64,000 nt of DNA from Mycolicibacterium chubuense NBB4 (GTDB taxonomy: Bacteria; Actinomycetota; Actinomycetes; Mycobacteriales; Mycobacteriaceae). Of the stretch, positions 9,421 to 16,975 are shown in pieces (positions within the stretch are counted from its first letter, which is position 1; every line of letters begins with the position of its first letter). The notes beneath the pieces are model-generated. The model did no database searches. It saw only the letters and a program-made list of their open reading frames with translations, and had not been told where the DNA came from. Location: NCBI RefSeq assembly GCF_000266905.1, contig NC_018027.1, positions 992,001 to 1,056,000 on the forward strand, read 5' to 3'. Both the position numbers and the translations under genes were made by a program.

Positions 9421-11085
9421 TCACGTCTCGGCCAGGTACCGGTGCACGAGCATCACGGCCATGGACCCTTCGCCGACGGCCGCGGCCACCCGCTTCGCCG
9501 ACTCGGCGCGCACGTCACCGGCGACGAACACGCCGGGCACGCTGGACTCCAGGTGATGCGGCGGCCGGTCCAGCGTCCACCCGCTGATGTCGCGCAGGTC
9601 CGGGCCGGCGACGATGAACCCGTGGTCGTCGCGGACCACCACACCGTCGAGCCATTCGGTGCGGGGTTCGGCGCCGATGAAGATGAACATCCGCCCGCAG
9701 TCGGCCTCGTGGCGATCACCGGTCTCGGTGTTCTCCAGGCAGATGCCTTCGAGGTGGCCGTCGCCCTTCACGGCGTGCACGACGGTGTGCGGCATCTCGG
9801 TGATGTTGTCCTGGGCCCTGATCTGCTGGATCAGGTAGTACGACATCGAGTCCTCGAGCGTGCGCCTGCTCACGATCGTCACCGACTTCGCGGTGCGCGC
9901 CAGATACATCGCGGCCTGGCCGGCGGAGTTGGCGCCGCCGATGACGTACACCTCGTCGTCGTCGCAGTCCGACGCCACCGACGCCGTCGCGCCGTAGTAG
10001 ACGCCCGCACCGGTCAGCGTCGAGCACCCCTCGGCCGCCAGTTGCCGGTACTCCACGCCCATCGCGAGGACGACCGCCCGGGTGCCGATCGTGCGCCCGT
10101 CGGACAGATGCACCGTGCGGGCGATGCCGTCGACCTCGAGGCGGGTCACCTCGGCGGCGGTGATCAGCTCGGCGGAGAACTTCTCGGCCTGCCTGCGCGC
10201 GCGATCGGCCAGCTGCGCGCCCGACAGCCCGTCGGGGAACCCGAGATAGTTCTCGATCCGCGAACTCTGGCCGGCCTGCCCGCCGGTCGCGGTGCGTTCG
10301 ATGAGCACCGTCTTGAGGCCCTCGGAGGCGCCGTAGACCGCGGCGGCCAGCCCGGCGGGTCCGCCGCCGATGACGACCAGGTCGTAGAAGTCGTCCGAGG
10401 GCGTCGTCGTCAGCCCCAGCGTCGCCGCGAGCTCGGCGTCGGTCGGGTCGATCAACGTCTCACCCTGTTCGGTGATCACCACGGGCAGCGTCAACCCGTC
10501 CTGCCCCGCGGCCTCCAGCAGGGCGGCACCCCTGGGCTCGTCGGAGCGGAACCACGTGTAGTACAGGCGATTTCGGGCGAGGAACTCGCGCACCTCGGAG
10601 GAGCGTGCGTTCCAGGGGTGGCCGATGATCTTGGTGTGGGGGATCGCGCGGTCGCCGGTGGCCCGCCACGCCTCGAGCAGCGCGTCGATCACCGGGTAGA
10701 GCTTCTCCTCCGGCGGGTCCCACGGTTTGAGTAGGTAGTGGTCGAGGTCGACGACGTTGATCGCGTCGATCGCGGCGTGCGTGTCGGCGTACGCGGTGAG
10801 CAGCACGCGCCGCGCCATCGGGAAGATGTCCATCGCCGCTTCGAGGAACTCGATGCCGCTCATCTGCGGCATCCGGTAGTCGGCGACGAACACCGCCACG
10901 GTCTCGCCGCGCAGCTTGAGTTCGTTGAGGGTCTCCAGCGCGTCGAGTCCCGACTCCGCGCGGACGATGCGGTACTTCTCGCCGTAGTGCCGGCGCAGGT
11001 CGCGGGCCACGGCGCGCGAGACCGCGGGGTCGTCGTCGACGGTGAGGATCACGGGTTTTCGGGGCTGGGGCACAGGTCCAGTCAT
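9421..11085 (-). CDS. response regulator fused to a thioredoxin-reductase-like FAD oxidoreductase without CxxC
   Basis: A 554 aa fusion. Residues 10-135 are a receiver domain: ILTVDDDP acidic pocket, phosphoacceptor Asp in VFVADYRMPQMSG, Thr of LLTAYAD and Lys of HYLLKPWD. A linker of about 90 aa follows. Residues about 230-554 are a thioredoxin-reductase-type FAD/NAD(P)H fold (VVIGGGPAGLAAAVYG, VYVIGGANSAGQAAM, GVFVAGDVR). Where thioredoxin reductases carry CATC, this protein reads YYGATASVASDC, so the redox disulfide is missing. It cannot be a standard thioredoxin reductase; an NAD(P)H oxidase or redox-signalling output is my inference. ATG 11085 opens a minus-strand operon with the cNMP kinase; a perfect DosR-like box lies 49 nt upstream. 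Confidence 0.9.
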   Translation of the reverse strand: MTGPVPQPRKPVILTVDDDPAVSRAVARDLRRHYGEKYRIVRAESGLDALETLNELKLRGETVAVFVADYRMPQMSGIEFLEAAMDIFPMARRVLLTAYADTHAAIDAINVVDLDHYLLKPWDPPEEKLYPVIDALLEAWRATGDRAIPHTKIIGHPWNARSSEVREFLARNRLYYTWFRSDEPRGAALLEAAGQDGLTLPVVITEQGETLIDPTDAELAATLGLTTTPSDDFYDLVVIGGGPAGLAAAVYGASEGLKTVLIERTATGGQAGQSSRIENYLGFPDGLSGAQLADRARRQAEKFSAELITAAEVTRLEVDGIARTVHLSDGRTIGTRAVVLAMGVEYRQLAAEGCSTLTGAGVYYGATASVASDCDDDEVYVIGGANSAGQAAMYLARTAKSVTIVSRRTLEDSMSYYLIQQIRAQDNITEMPHTVVHAVKGDGHLEGICLENTETGDRHEADCGRMFIFIGAEPRTEWLDGVVVRDDHGFIVAGPDLRDISGWTLDRPPHHLESSVPGVFVAGDVRAESAKRVAAAVGEGSMAVMLVHRYLAET

Positions 11086-11134
11086 CGGAACAAGTATGCG
11101 CCCCGTGTCCAGCGGAAATCGGGGTCGCCTTCTA

Positions 11135-11148
11135 GGGCCTTAGGACCC
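11135..11148. promoter_or_regulatory. DosR-like box, perfect match, divergent promoter
   Basis: GGGCCTTAGGACCC matches GGGNCNNNNGNCCC at all fixed positions and is almost palindromic. It lies 49 nt before the response-regulator/flavoprotein start (minus) and 83 nt before the USP start (plus), so either or both could be controlled. Assignment as a DosR-type site is by consensus and gene content, not by any test. Confidence 0.6.
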
Positions 11149-11231
11149 TTTTGCCGGCTGGGCGGCGGCCCTATGGTCTTGCGTGACGGGATCGATGGCC
11201 GCGCTTCGTCAGAGAGCTACGGGGGAGGGCT

Positions 11232-12083
11232 ATGCCGACGAACGTCCTCGTGGGGTACGACGGATCGCCGGCGGCAGGCGCGGCCATCGATGCCGGGGCG
11301 GCGCTGTTTCCCGGCGCCCACGCGTGGATCACCTACATCTGGATGCCTCCGTTCGCCGGCAAACGGCTGCGCAGAAGGCTGCGCGAGACGGCCCGCACCG
11401 CCGACGAGCTGGTGGAACTGATCGAGCGCGAGGGACGCCGCGAGGCCGACACGATCGTGCGCGCCGGGGTCGCGCTCGGTAAAGCCGCCGAGTGGGACGC
11501 CGAGCCGCTGGTCAAACGTGCGATCGGATCAGACGGACTGCGGCTGGCGCAGCTGGCGGAGAAGCTGGCGGCCGACGTGATGATCATCGGGGCGCGGGGG
11601 CTCGGCGGAACCGAGGCCGCCATCGGCAGCGTCTCCGACATGGCGGTCCACTACGCGACGGTGCCCGTGCTGGTGATTCCGAGCCCGCTGCTGGCCGACG
11701 AGTTCGACGCGCTGTCTTCCGGCCCCGTGGTGGTGGGTTACGACGGGTCCGACGGCGCCGAGTCCGCGGTCGAGAAGGCCCGCCACGTGTTCCCCGAGCG
11801 CCGGCTGTTGCTGGCCGCGGTCGCCGGCGACGGCGAAAAGGTCGAGGCCGGTCCGTGCGCGCAGGGTCTGGACATGGTGACGCTCGAGCGGGCGAGCCGC
11901 TTCGGCGCGCCGCGCGACCGCGGTATCGCCGACACGCTGGCCGCCTGTGCGGACGACCACGACGCCGCCGTCGTCGTGGTCGGGTCCCGCGGACAAGCGG
12001 CGGCCCGTGAGATCCTGCTCGGAAGCGTCGCCGTCGCGACCGTGCACCGCTCGCACCGGCCGGTGCTCGTGGTACACGGCTGA
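11232..12083 (+). CDS. universal stress protein, two tandem USP domains
   Basis: A 283 aa protein with two UspA folds. Domain 1 (1-150) starts NVLVGYDGSPAAG and ends with an ATP-loop-like VMIIGARGLGGTEAAIGSVSD. Domain 2 (160-283) starts VVVGYDGSDGAES and ends VVVVGSRGQAAAREILLGSV. The second glycine-rich motif departs from the classical G-2x-G-9x-G(S/T), so nucleotide binding there is uncertain. ATG at 11232 has GGGGGAGG close upstream. It is divergent from the flavoprotein gene with a DosR-like box between them, and it is followed convergently by an SRPBCC gene. It is the most divergent of the five USPs in the window. Confidence 0.88.
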   Translation: MPTNVLVGYDGSPAAGAAIDAGAALFPGAHAWITYIWMPPFAGKRLRRRLRETARTADELVELIEREGRREADTIVRAGVALGKAAEWDAEPLVKRAIGSDGLRLAQLAEKLAADVMIIGARGLGGTEAAIGSVSDMAVHYATVPVLVIPSPLLADEFDALSSGPVVVGYDGSDGAESAVEKARHVFPERRLLLAAVAGDGEKVEAGPCAQGLDMVTLERASRFGAPRDRGIADTLAACADDHDAAVVVVGSRGQAAAREILLGSVAVATVHRSHRPVLVVHG

Positions 12084-12093
12084 TCAAATCGGC

Positions 12094-12807
12094 TCAGACC
12101 GGCTCAGCCTGCTTCTGCGCGGCGCGCCCCCGCACGTCGGGGGAGAGGTGTTCGATGGCCGCGACGGTCTCGGCCCGCCGCATCCGTTGCGCCCGTTTCG
12201 AGATGCCGCGCATCATCTTGCGTTCCATGACGAAGTGCGGGATGTCGAACCAGAAGTGCCCGACCGGGCCGCCGCGGCCGCGCACGATCAGCCGCGTCCA
12301 GCCGACTTCCCGACGGAGGACGAAAGCCCAACAGCCCCGGGCCTTCTCGCCGCGCTGCAGCCGCTGGTAATCCTCCGGCGACACGAGCACGAGGTGAGAC
12401 TTCGGCGCGACGGCGGCCACGATCTGGCGCGCGCCGGGACCGTACCGTCTGGCGAGCCAGACCGTGTCACCGACCTCGACGCGCTGCCACTCCGGATGCA
12501 CCACGTCGGCGTTGCGCACGTCGGCGCCCACCGCCCGCTCGAGCAGCGAGTAGCTGTAGAACCCTCCCCGGTCCTCCCCGATCTGGGCCAGCCACGGCCA
12601 GACGTCCTGCCGCGGGGCGTCGATCGTCACCGCACGGGTGGTCTGCGGGGTGTCGGCCACGACGAGCTCGTCACCCGGCAACGAGGCGGCGATCTCCTCG
12701 GTGCGCGCGCCCCAGGTGTACATCCACGGCCGCACGTGGGCGCGGTACACCGCCGCGATGCCCACCGCGGCCATCAGGTCCGCCACAAGCGGCCGTTGCC
12801 TTCCCAT
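12094..12807 (-). CDS. SRPBCC-fold protein downstream of hspX
   Basis: A 237 aa protein with a START/SRPBCC-like fold of unknown ligand. A hydrophobic or amphipathic N-terminal stretch (about 7-25) precedes the landmark LPGDELV, then AVTIDAPRQDVWPWLAQIG, DRGGFYSYSLLE, and RNADVVHPEWQRVEVGDTV. These landmarks recur in the gene on the other side of hspX (13411-14088), so the two are paralogues. Its ATG is 6 nt after the hspX stop, so hspX and this gene form a bicistron and should be co-induced. The C-terminus is rich in K/R/E and not obviously part of the fold. Confidence 0.82.
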   Translation of the reverse strand: MGRQRPLVADLMAAVGIAAVYRAHVRPWMYTWGARTEEIAASLPGDELVVADTPQTTRAVTIDAPRQDVWPWLAQIGEDRGGFYSYSLLERAVGADVRNADVVHPEWQRVEVGDTVWLARRYGPGARQIVAAVAPKSHLVLVSPEDYQRLQRGEKARGCWAFVLRREVGWTRLIVRGRGGPVGHFWFDIPHFVMERKMMRGISKRAQRMRRAETVAAIEHLSPDVRGRAAQKQAEPV

Positions 12808-12813
12808 GACGGG

Positions 12814-13242
12814 TCAGCCGGCCTCGACGTCGACGCGCTTGGCCGGGACCTCGGACTCCTTGAGGGGTACCGAGACGGTCAGGATGCCCTTGTCGTAGCT
12901 GGCCTTGATGGCGTCCTCGTCGGCGCCCGCGGGCAGCGTCACCGACCGGGTGAAGGATCCGTAGGTGAACTCGGAGCGCCCGTGGGACTCCTTCTTCTCG
13001 CTGCGTTCGGCCTTGATCGTCAGGACACCGTCACGAACGGTGACGTCGACGTCCTTCTTCGGATCGATGCCCGGGATCTCGGCGTGCAGTTCGTACACCC
13101 CCTCGCTGATGTCGTCCTCGACCTTGATCGGGTGGCCGCCGAACATCGGCCGCAGATTCGACCAGTTCGGGAACCCCGAGAAGAACTCCGAGAAGTCGGG
13201 CCAGGACGGCCGATGATGCTGCTGCACAGCGACATCGCTCAT
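12814..13242 (-). CDS. hspX: alpha-crystallin family small heat shock protein (HspX/Acr-like)
   Basis: ATP-independent holdase chaperone of 142 aa. The alpha-crystallin domain covers about residues 38-130: IKVEDDISEGVYELHAEIPG, DVDVTVRDGVLTIKAERSE, SEFTYGSFTRSVTLPAGADE and the conserved DKGILTVSVPL. Similarity to M. tuberculosis HspX (Rv2031c), as recalled, runs through the domain, including the N-terminal FSEFF and LRPMF motifs. ATG 13242 is preceded by AAGGAG at 7 nt. A perfect DosR-like box lies 66 nt upstream (13309-13322). It is the first gene of a bicistron with the SRPBCC gene. Confidence 0.94.
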   Translation of the reverse strand: MSDVAVQQHHRPSWPDFSEFFSGFPNWSNLRPMFGGHPIKVEDDISEGVYELHAEIPGIDPKKDVDVTVRDGVLTIKAERSEKKESHGRSEFTYGSFTRSVTLPAGADEDAIKASYDKGILTVSVPLKESEVPAKRVDVEAG

Positions 13243-13308
13243 GATCGCTCTCCTTGAGATGAGTATGTGTACTCCCGCATCCGATCACCGGGCGACCGGC
13301 AGCCGCTA

Positions 13309-13322
13309 GGGACCGAAGTCCC
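13309..13322. promoter_or_regulatory. DosR-like box upstream of hspX, perfect match
   Basis: GGGACCGAAGTCCC fits GGGNCNNNNGNCCC at all fixed positions, and the half sites GGGAC and GTCCC are exact inverses. It is 66 nt before the hspX ATG. A second box (13362-13375) lies 39 bp further along and faces the divergent gene. Confidence 0.72.
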
Positions 13323-13361
13323 CGCCGCACGGGCCGTTCGTCGGGCCGCGCCCCCGGGAAC

Positions 13362-13375
13362 GGGACCACTGGCCC
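13362..13375. promoter_or_regulatory. DosR-like box upstream of the second SRPBCC gene, perfect match
   Basis: GGGACCACTGGCCC fits GGGNCNNNNGNCCC at all fixed positions. It ends 35 nt before the ATG at 13411. The same 35-nt distance is seen at the rafH and tgs boxes. Confidence 0.7.
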
Positions 13376-13410
13376 TAGTGGCCGGGCGCGCAAACCGCCA
13401 CGCTCGAGGC

Positions 13411-14088
13411 ATGGTGAACAGACTCGTCAAAACGCTGACGGTGGCCGCGGCGCTCTACGCGGCACGGCGCTACTTCCGCGACTGGGGCACGACCAAGGCC
13501 GAGTCGGGTGGTCGCCTGCCGGGTGACGAACTCGTCAAGGCGCCGATCCTCTCGGCGACGGAGGGCGTCTGGATCGACGCACCGGCCGCGAAGGTCTGGC
13601 CGTGGCTGGTCCAGATGGGGCAGGACCGCGGCGGCCTGTACAGCTTCGAAAAGCTCGAGAACGCGGTGGGATTGCGGTACCGCAACGCCGACCGGCTGCA
13701 CCCGGAGTGGCAGCAGCTCGAAGTGGGCGACACCGTCAGGCTGGTGCCCAGAGGCTGGCTGGGCCTGGCCGACGGGGTCGAGCTCGAGGTGGCGCGCATC
13801 GTCGACGACACCTCGATCGTGCTGCGCGGCCGGTTGTCCTCGCTGCCGTGGGACGTGGTGTGGTCCTTCCACGTCATCCCGCACTGGGACGATCGGTGCC
13901 GGCTGCTGATCCGGTCGCGCCTGGCGCTGCGCAGCCCCGGAGAAGTGGTGCTGGCCGAACTGGCGGGCCCCGCCCGGGCGTTGATCACCCGGGGAATGCT
14001 GTTGGGTGTCAAGCGGCGTGCGGAGGGGCAGTGGCAGGCCGAGGCGTCGGCGGCGCGGGCCAGCGCGGATCTGCACCGCGTCGGCTGA
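13411..14088 (+). CDS. SRPBCC-fold protein, divergent from hspX
   Basis: A 225 aa paralogue of the 12094-12807 protein. It shares LPGDELVKAP, VWIDAPAAKVWPWLVQMGQ, DRGGLYSFEKLE and RNADRLHPEWQQLEVGDTV. A short N-terminal hydrophobic/aromatic segment (TVAAALYAARRYF) may associate with the membrane. ATG 13411 is chosen because the sequence upstream in frame is the promoter with two DosR-like boxes. No catalytic motif is visible; lipid or polyketide binding would be usual for this fold but is not shown here. Confidence 0.83.
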   Translation: MVNRLVKTLTVAAALYAARRYFRDWGTTKAESGGRLPGDELVKAPILSATEGVWIDAPAAKVWPWLVQMGQDRGGLYSFEKLENAVGLRYRNADRLHPEWQQLEVGDTVRLVPRGWLGLADGVELEVARIVDDTSIVLRGRLSSLPWDVVWSFHVIPHWDDRCRLLIRSRLALRSPGEVVLAELAGPARALITRGMLLGVKRRAEGQWQAEASAARASADLHRVG

Positions 14089-14113
14089 GCCGTGCGGTCA
14101 CGCCCTCATCGGT

Positions 14114-14371
14114 TCACGCCGACACGGTGACGTCGACACTCAACGTATCGGCGATCGCGTGCGCTGCCGCCCAGTCGCCCTCGCGCAGAGTGCGCCCGAA
14201 GTCCTCGACCAGCGGGCTGATCGCGCCGAGCTGGGCCAGCCAGTTCGACACCGTGCCGGCGACCTCGTCGGCGCTCACCCGGACCATGCGTTCGCGGTGC
14301 AGGCGGTCGGTGAGCACGAACGTCGGCGGCTGGTGGTTGGTGCGTCCGAGCAGGCAGCCCATGGTCTTCAT
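14114..14371 (-). CDS. hypothetical protein, 85 aa
   Basis: Small acidic soluble protein of unknown function. Reading from ATG 14371, with GAGGAG 6-7 nt upstream, it begins MKTMGCLLGRTNHQPP and contains a hydrophobic helix VAGTVSNWLAQLG followed by an alternating strand-like tail ADTLSVDVTVSA. No known domain was recognised. It is convergent with the SRPBCC gene (26 bp) and divergent from the DUF1918 gene, sharing a 195 bp spacer with a near-consensus DosR-like box. The longer frame to 14407 has no ribosome binding site. Confidence 0.65.
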   Translation of the reverse strand: MKTMGCLLGRTNHQPPTFVLTDRLHRERMVRVSADEVAGTVSNWLAQLGAISPLVEDFGRTLREGDWAAAHAIADTLSVDVTVSA

Positions 14372-14475
14372 CGTCGGCTCCTCGGTCAAGTCCGGTGCAT
14401 CGATCACACCACCCCGCCGGGCGCGTCACCATGGTCGAAATGCGCTATTGCGCAGTTTCTTTGGTCCCTGTTTCG

Positions 14476-14489
14476 AGGACTTTCGGCCC
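14476..14489. promoter_or_regulatory. DosR-like box, 13 of 14 positions, before DUF1918/nrdZ
   Basis: AGGACTTTCGGCCC differs from GGGNCNNNNGNCCC only at the first base. It is 77 nt before the DUF1918 ATG and 104 nt before the divergent 85-aa gene. Confidence 0.5.
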
Positions 14490-14566
14490 CCACGGCGATG
14501 GCCAGATGCCCTTCTGCGCCATCCCGCCGGTGTGGCCAGGATTGACGGTTGAGGAAGGGGAAGCGC

Positions 14567-14800
14567 ATGAAGGCCAACGTGGGTGACTGGCTGGTGGTCA
14601 AGGGCACGACCATCGATCGGCCCGATCACCGGGGAGTGATCACCGAGGTGCACTCCCGGGACGGGTCGCCGCCGTATGTGGTTCGCTGGCTCGACAGCGA
14701 CCACGAATCGACCGTGTTCCCCGGCTCGGACGCCGTCATCGTCACCGCCGACGAGCAGCATGCCGCCGAGGAACGGGCGCACCATCGATTCGGGTCGTAG
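14567..14800 (+). CDS. DUF1918 protein (Rv0569-like)
   Basis: A 77 aa protein with an SH3-like beta fold typical of DUF1918: VGDWLVVKGTTIDRPDHRG, then PPYVVRWLDSDHESTVFPGSDA. In M. tuberculosis the relative Rv0569 is a DosR-regulon gene placed next to nrdZ, as here. ATG 14567 has AAGGGG about 6 nt upstream; a TTG start at 14549 would place the ribosome site inside the gene. nrdZ begins 22 bp downstream, so these two are probably co-transcribed. Function is unknown. Confidence 0.88.
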   Translation: MKANVGDWLVVKGTTIDRPDHRGVITEVHSRDGSPPYVVRWLDSDHESTVFPGSDAVIVTADEQHAAEERAHHRFGS

Positions 14801-14822
14801 CCGAGCGCACGGTCAGGTGACG

Positions 14823-16913
14823 ATGCCGGGGGCGGTGAAGCACTGGCCGACGCACGTCCGGCGCCGCGACGGGACCTGCGTGCCGTTCGACATCGGGCGG
14901 ATCGAGAACGCGGTGAGCCGGGCCGCGCGCGAGGTCGGCTGCGAGGACCCCGACATGCCGGCGACCGTGGCGCGGGCCGTCGCCGACGCGCTCGGACCCG
15001 ACGTCGCCGACGTCGAGCGGATCCAGGACTTCGTCGAAGCGCGGTTGGGGGAGGCCGGCCTCGACGACGTCGCCCGTGCGTACATCGTCTACCGCCAGCG
15101 GCACGCCGAACTGCGTACCGCCAAGATGCTGCTGGGTGTGCGTGACGAGCTGAAGCTCAGCCTGGCGGCGGTGACGGTGCTGCGCGAGCGGTACCTGCGG
15201 CGTGACGACGCGGGCAGGCCGGTGGAGTCCACCGGCGAGATGATGGACCGGGCGGCGCGCTTCGTGGCGGCCGCCGAGGATGGCTACCGGCGGGGTTCGG
15301 CGGCCGAGTGGGCCGAGCGGTTCGCCACCTCGATGCGCCGCCTCGAGTTTCTGCCCAATTCGCCGACCTTGATGAATGCCGGAACCGAGATCGGTTTGCT
15401 CGCAGGATGTTTCGTGCTGCCGCTGGAGGACTCGCTGCACGCGATCTTCGCCACGCTGGGCCACGCCGCCGACATCCAGCGAGCGGGCGGCGGAACCGGA
15501 TTCTCGTTCAGCCACATCCGGCCGGCCGGTGACCGGATCGTCGCCACCGGCGGCACCGCCAGTGGTCCGATGTCCTTCCTGCGGTTGTTCGACGCCGCCG
15601 CCGGGGTCGTGTCGATGGGCGGGCGCCGTCGCGGTGCCTGCATGGGGGTGCTCAACGTCTCGCACCCCGACATCGTCGACTTCGTCACCGCCAAAAGCGA
15701 CAGCCCCTCGGAGCTGTCGCATTTCAATCTGTCGGTCGGCGTCACCGACGCGTTCCTGCGGGCCGTCGAGCGTGGGGGCGAGCAGCCCCTGATCAACCCG
15801 CGGACCGGGCGTACCGTCGGCCGCGTTCCGGCCGCCGAGCTGTTCGACGCCGTCTGCGAGGCCGCCCACGCCTGCGGTGATCCGGGGCTGGTCTTCCTCG
15901 ACACGGTCAACCGGGCCAATCCCGTGCCACGCCGCGGCCGCATCGAGGCCACGAACCCGTGCGGAGAGGTGCCGCTGCTGCCCTATGAGTCGTGCAATCT
16001 CGGCTCGATCAATCTGGCCCGCATGGTCACCGCCCGCGGCGTCGACTGGGATCGGCTCGCCGACACCGTCGCCGTGGCGGTGCGCTTCCTCGACGACGTC
16101 ATCGACGTCAGCCGCTATCCGTTCCCCGAACTCGCCGAGGCCACGCGGGCGACCCGCAAGGTCGGGCTCGGGGTGATGGGACTGGCCGAGCTGCTGGCCG
16201 TCCTCGGAATCCCTTACGACAGTGACGAAGCCGTCAGGCTGGCCGGCCAGATCATGCGCCGGGTCCAGCAGGCGGCCCACCGGACGTCGAGGTGTCTCGC
16301 GGAGGACCGCGGGGTGTTCCCGGCCTTCGCCGGCAGCCGGATAGCGGCACTCGGTCCGCATCGCAACGCGCAGCTGACCTCCGTGGCGCCGACGGGCACG
16401 ATCTCGCTGATCGCCGGTACCACTGCGGGAATCGAGCCGATGTTCGCCATCGCGTTCACCCGGTCGATCGTCGGGAGACATCTGCTCGAGGTCAATCCGT
16501 GCTTCGACAGGCTGGCCCGGGACCGGGGGCTCTACCGGGACGACCTGATCGCCGAGATCGCCCAGTGCGGTGGGGTGCGGTCCTACCCGGGGCAGCTGCC
16601 CGACGATGTGCGCGCGGCGTTCCCGACCGCGGCGGAGATCTCCCCGCGGTGGCACCTGCGCATGCAGGCCGCCGTGCAACGCCATGTCGACGCGGCGGTG
16701 TCGAAGACGGTCAACCTGCCCGCAACGGCGTCCGTCGACGATGTTCGCGACATCTATCTGGCGGCGTGGAAGGCGAAGGTCAAGGGCATCACGGTGTATC
16801 GCTACGGCAGCCGAGAGGGGCAGGTGCTCTCCTATGCCGCGCCGCAGCCCGAACTGGCGCAGGCCGACGTCGCCTACAGCGGCGGGTGCGTCGGCCGGTC
16901 GTGCGAGTTCTGA
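14823..16913 (+). CDS. nrdZ: adenosylcobalamin-dependent (class II) ribonucleotide reductase
   Basis: Oxygen-independent reduction of ribonucleotides to deoxyribonucleotides, useful when class I enzymes lack O2. It is 696 aa, close to Rv0570. The order is an ATP-cone-like N-terminus (about 5-90), NrdJ-type catalytic barrel with LPNSPTLMNAG, AGCFVLPLEDS, RAGGGTGFSFSHIRP, the active-site NPCGEVPLLPYESCNLGSIN, and APTGTISLIAGTTAGIEP. The C-terminal GGCVGRSCEF supplies the likely redox cysteines. ATG 14823 is preceded closely by AGGTGA; GTG at 14817 is an alternative. It is 22 bp after DUF1918 and 62 bp before rafH. No cobalamin riboswitch is evident in the short leader. Confidence 0.94.
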   Translation: MPGAVKHWPTHVRRRDGTCVPFDIGRIENAVSRAAREVGCEDPDMPATVARAVADALGPDVADVERIQDFVEARLGEAGLDDVARAYIVYRQRHAELRTAKMLLGVRDELKLSLAAVTVLRERYLRRDDAGRPVESTGEMMDRAARFVAAAEDGYRRGSAAEWAERFATSMRRLEFLPNSPTLMNAGTEIGLLAGCFVLPLEDSLHAIFATLGHAADIQRAGGGTGFSFSHIRPAGDRIVATGGTASGPMSFLRLFDAAAGVVSMGGRRRGACMGVLNVSHPDIVDFVTAKSDSPSELSHFNLSVGVTDAFLRAVERGGEQPLINPRTGRTVGRVPAAELFDAVCEAAHACGDPGLVFLDTVNRANPVPRRGRIEATNPCGEVPLLPYESCNLGSINLARMVTARGVDWDRLADTVAVAVRFLDDVIDVSRYPFPELAEATRATRKVGLGVMGLAELLAVLGIPYDSDEAVRLAGQIMRRVQQAAHRTSRCLAEDRGVFPAFAGSRIAALGPHRNAQLTSVAPTGTISLIAGTTAGIEPMFAIAFTRSIVGRHLLEVNPCFDRLARDRGLYRDDLIAEIAQCGGVRSYPGQLPDDVRAAFPTAAEISPRWHLRMQAAVQRHVDAAVSKTVNLPATASVDDVRDIYLAAWKAKVKGITVYRYGSREGQVLSYAAPQPELAQADVAYSGGCVGRSCEF

Positions 16914-16926
16914 GGCGCCCGCGGGG

Positions 16927-16940
16927 GTGACCTTCGGCCC
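16927..16940. promoter_or_regulatory. DosR-like box upstream of rafH, 13 of 14 positions
   Basis: GTGACCTTCGGCCC differs from GGGNCNNNNGNCCC only at the second base. It ends 35 nt before the rafH ATG, so rafH may have its own induced promoter in addition to read-through from nrdZ. Confidence 0.55.
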
Positions 16941-16975
16941 TAACCAGCGCGAGTTGTGCAGCGTAGCAATGGAGT

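Noticed and set aside
14372..14822. Cobalamin riboswitch upstream of nrdZ
   Set aside because: nrdZ starts 22 bp after DUF1918, and the longer 14372-14566 spacer shows no B12-box-like structure that I could recognise.
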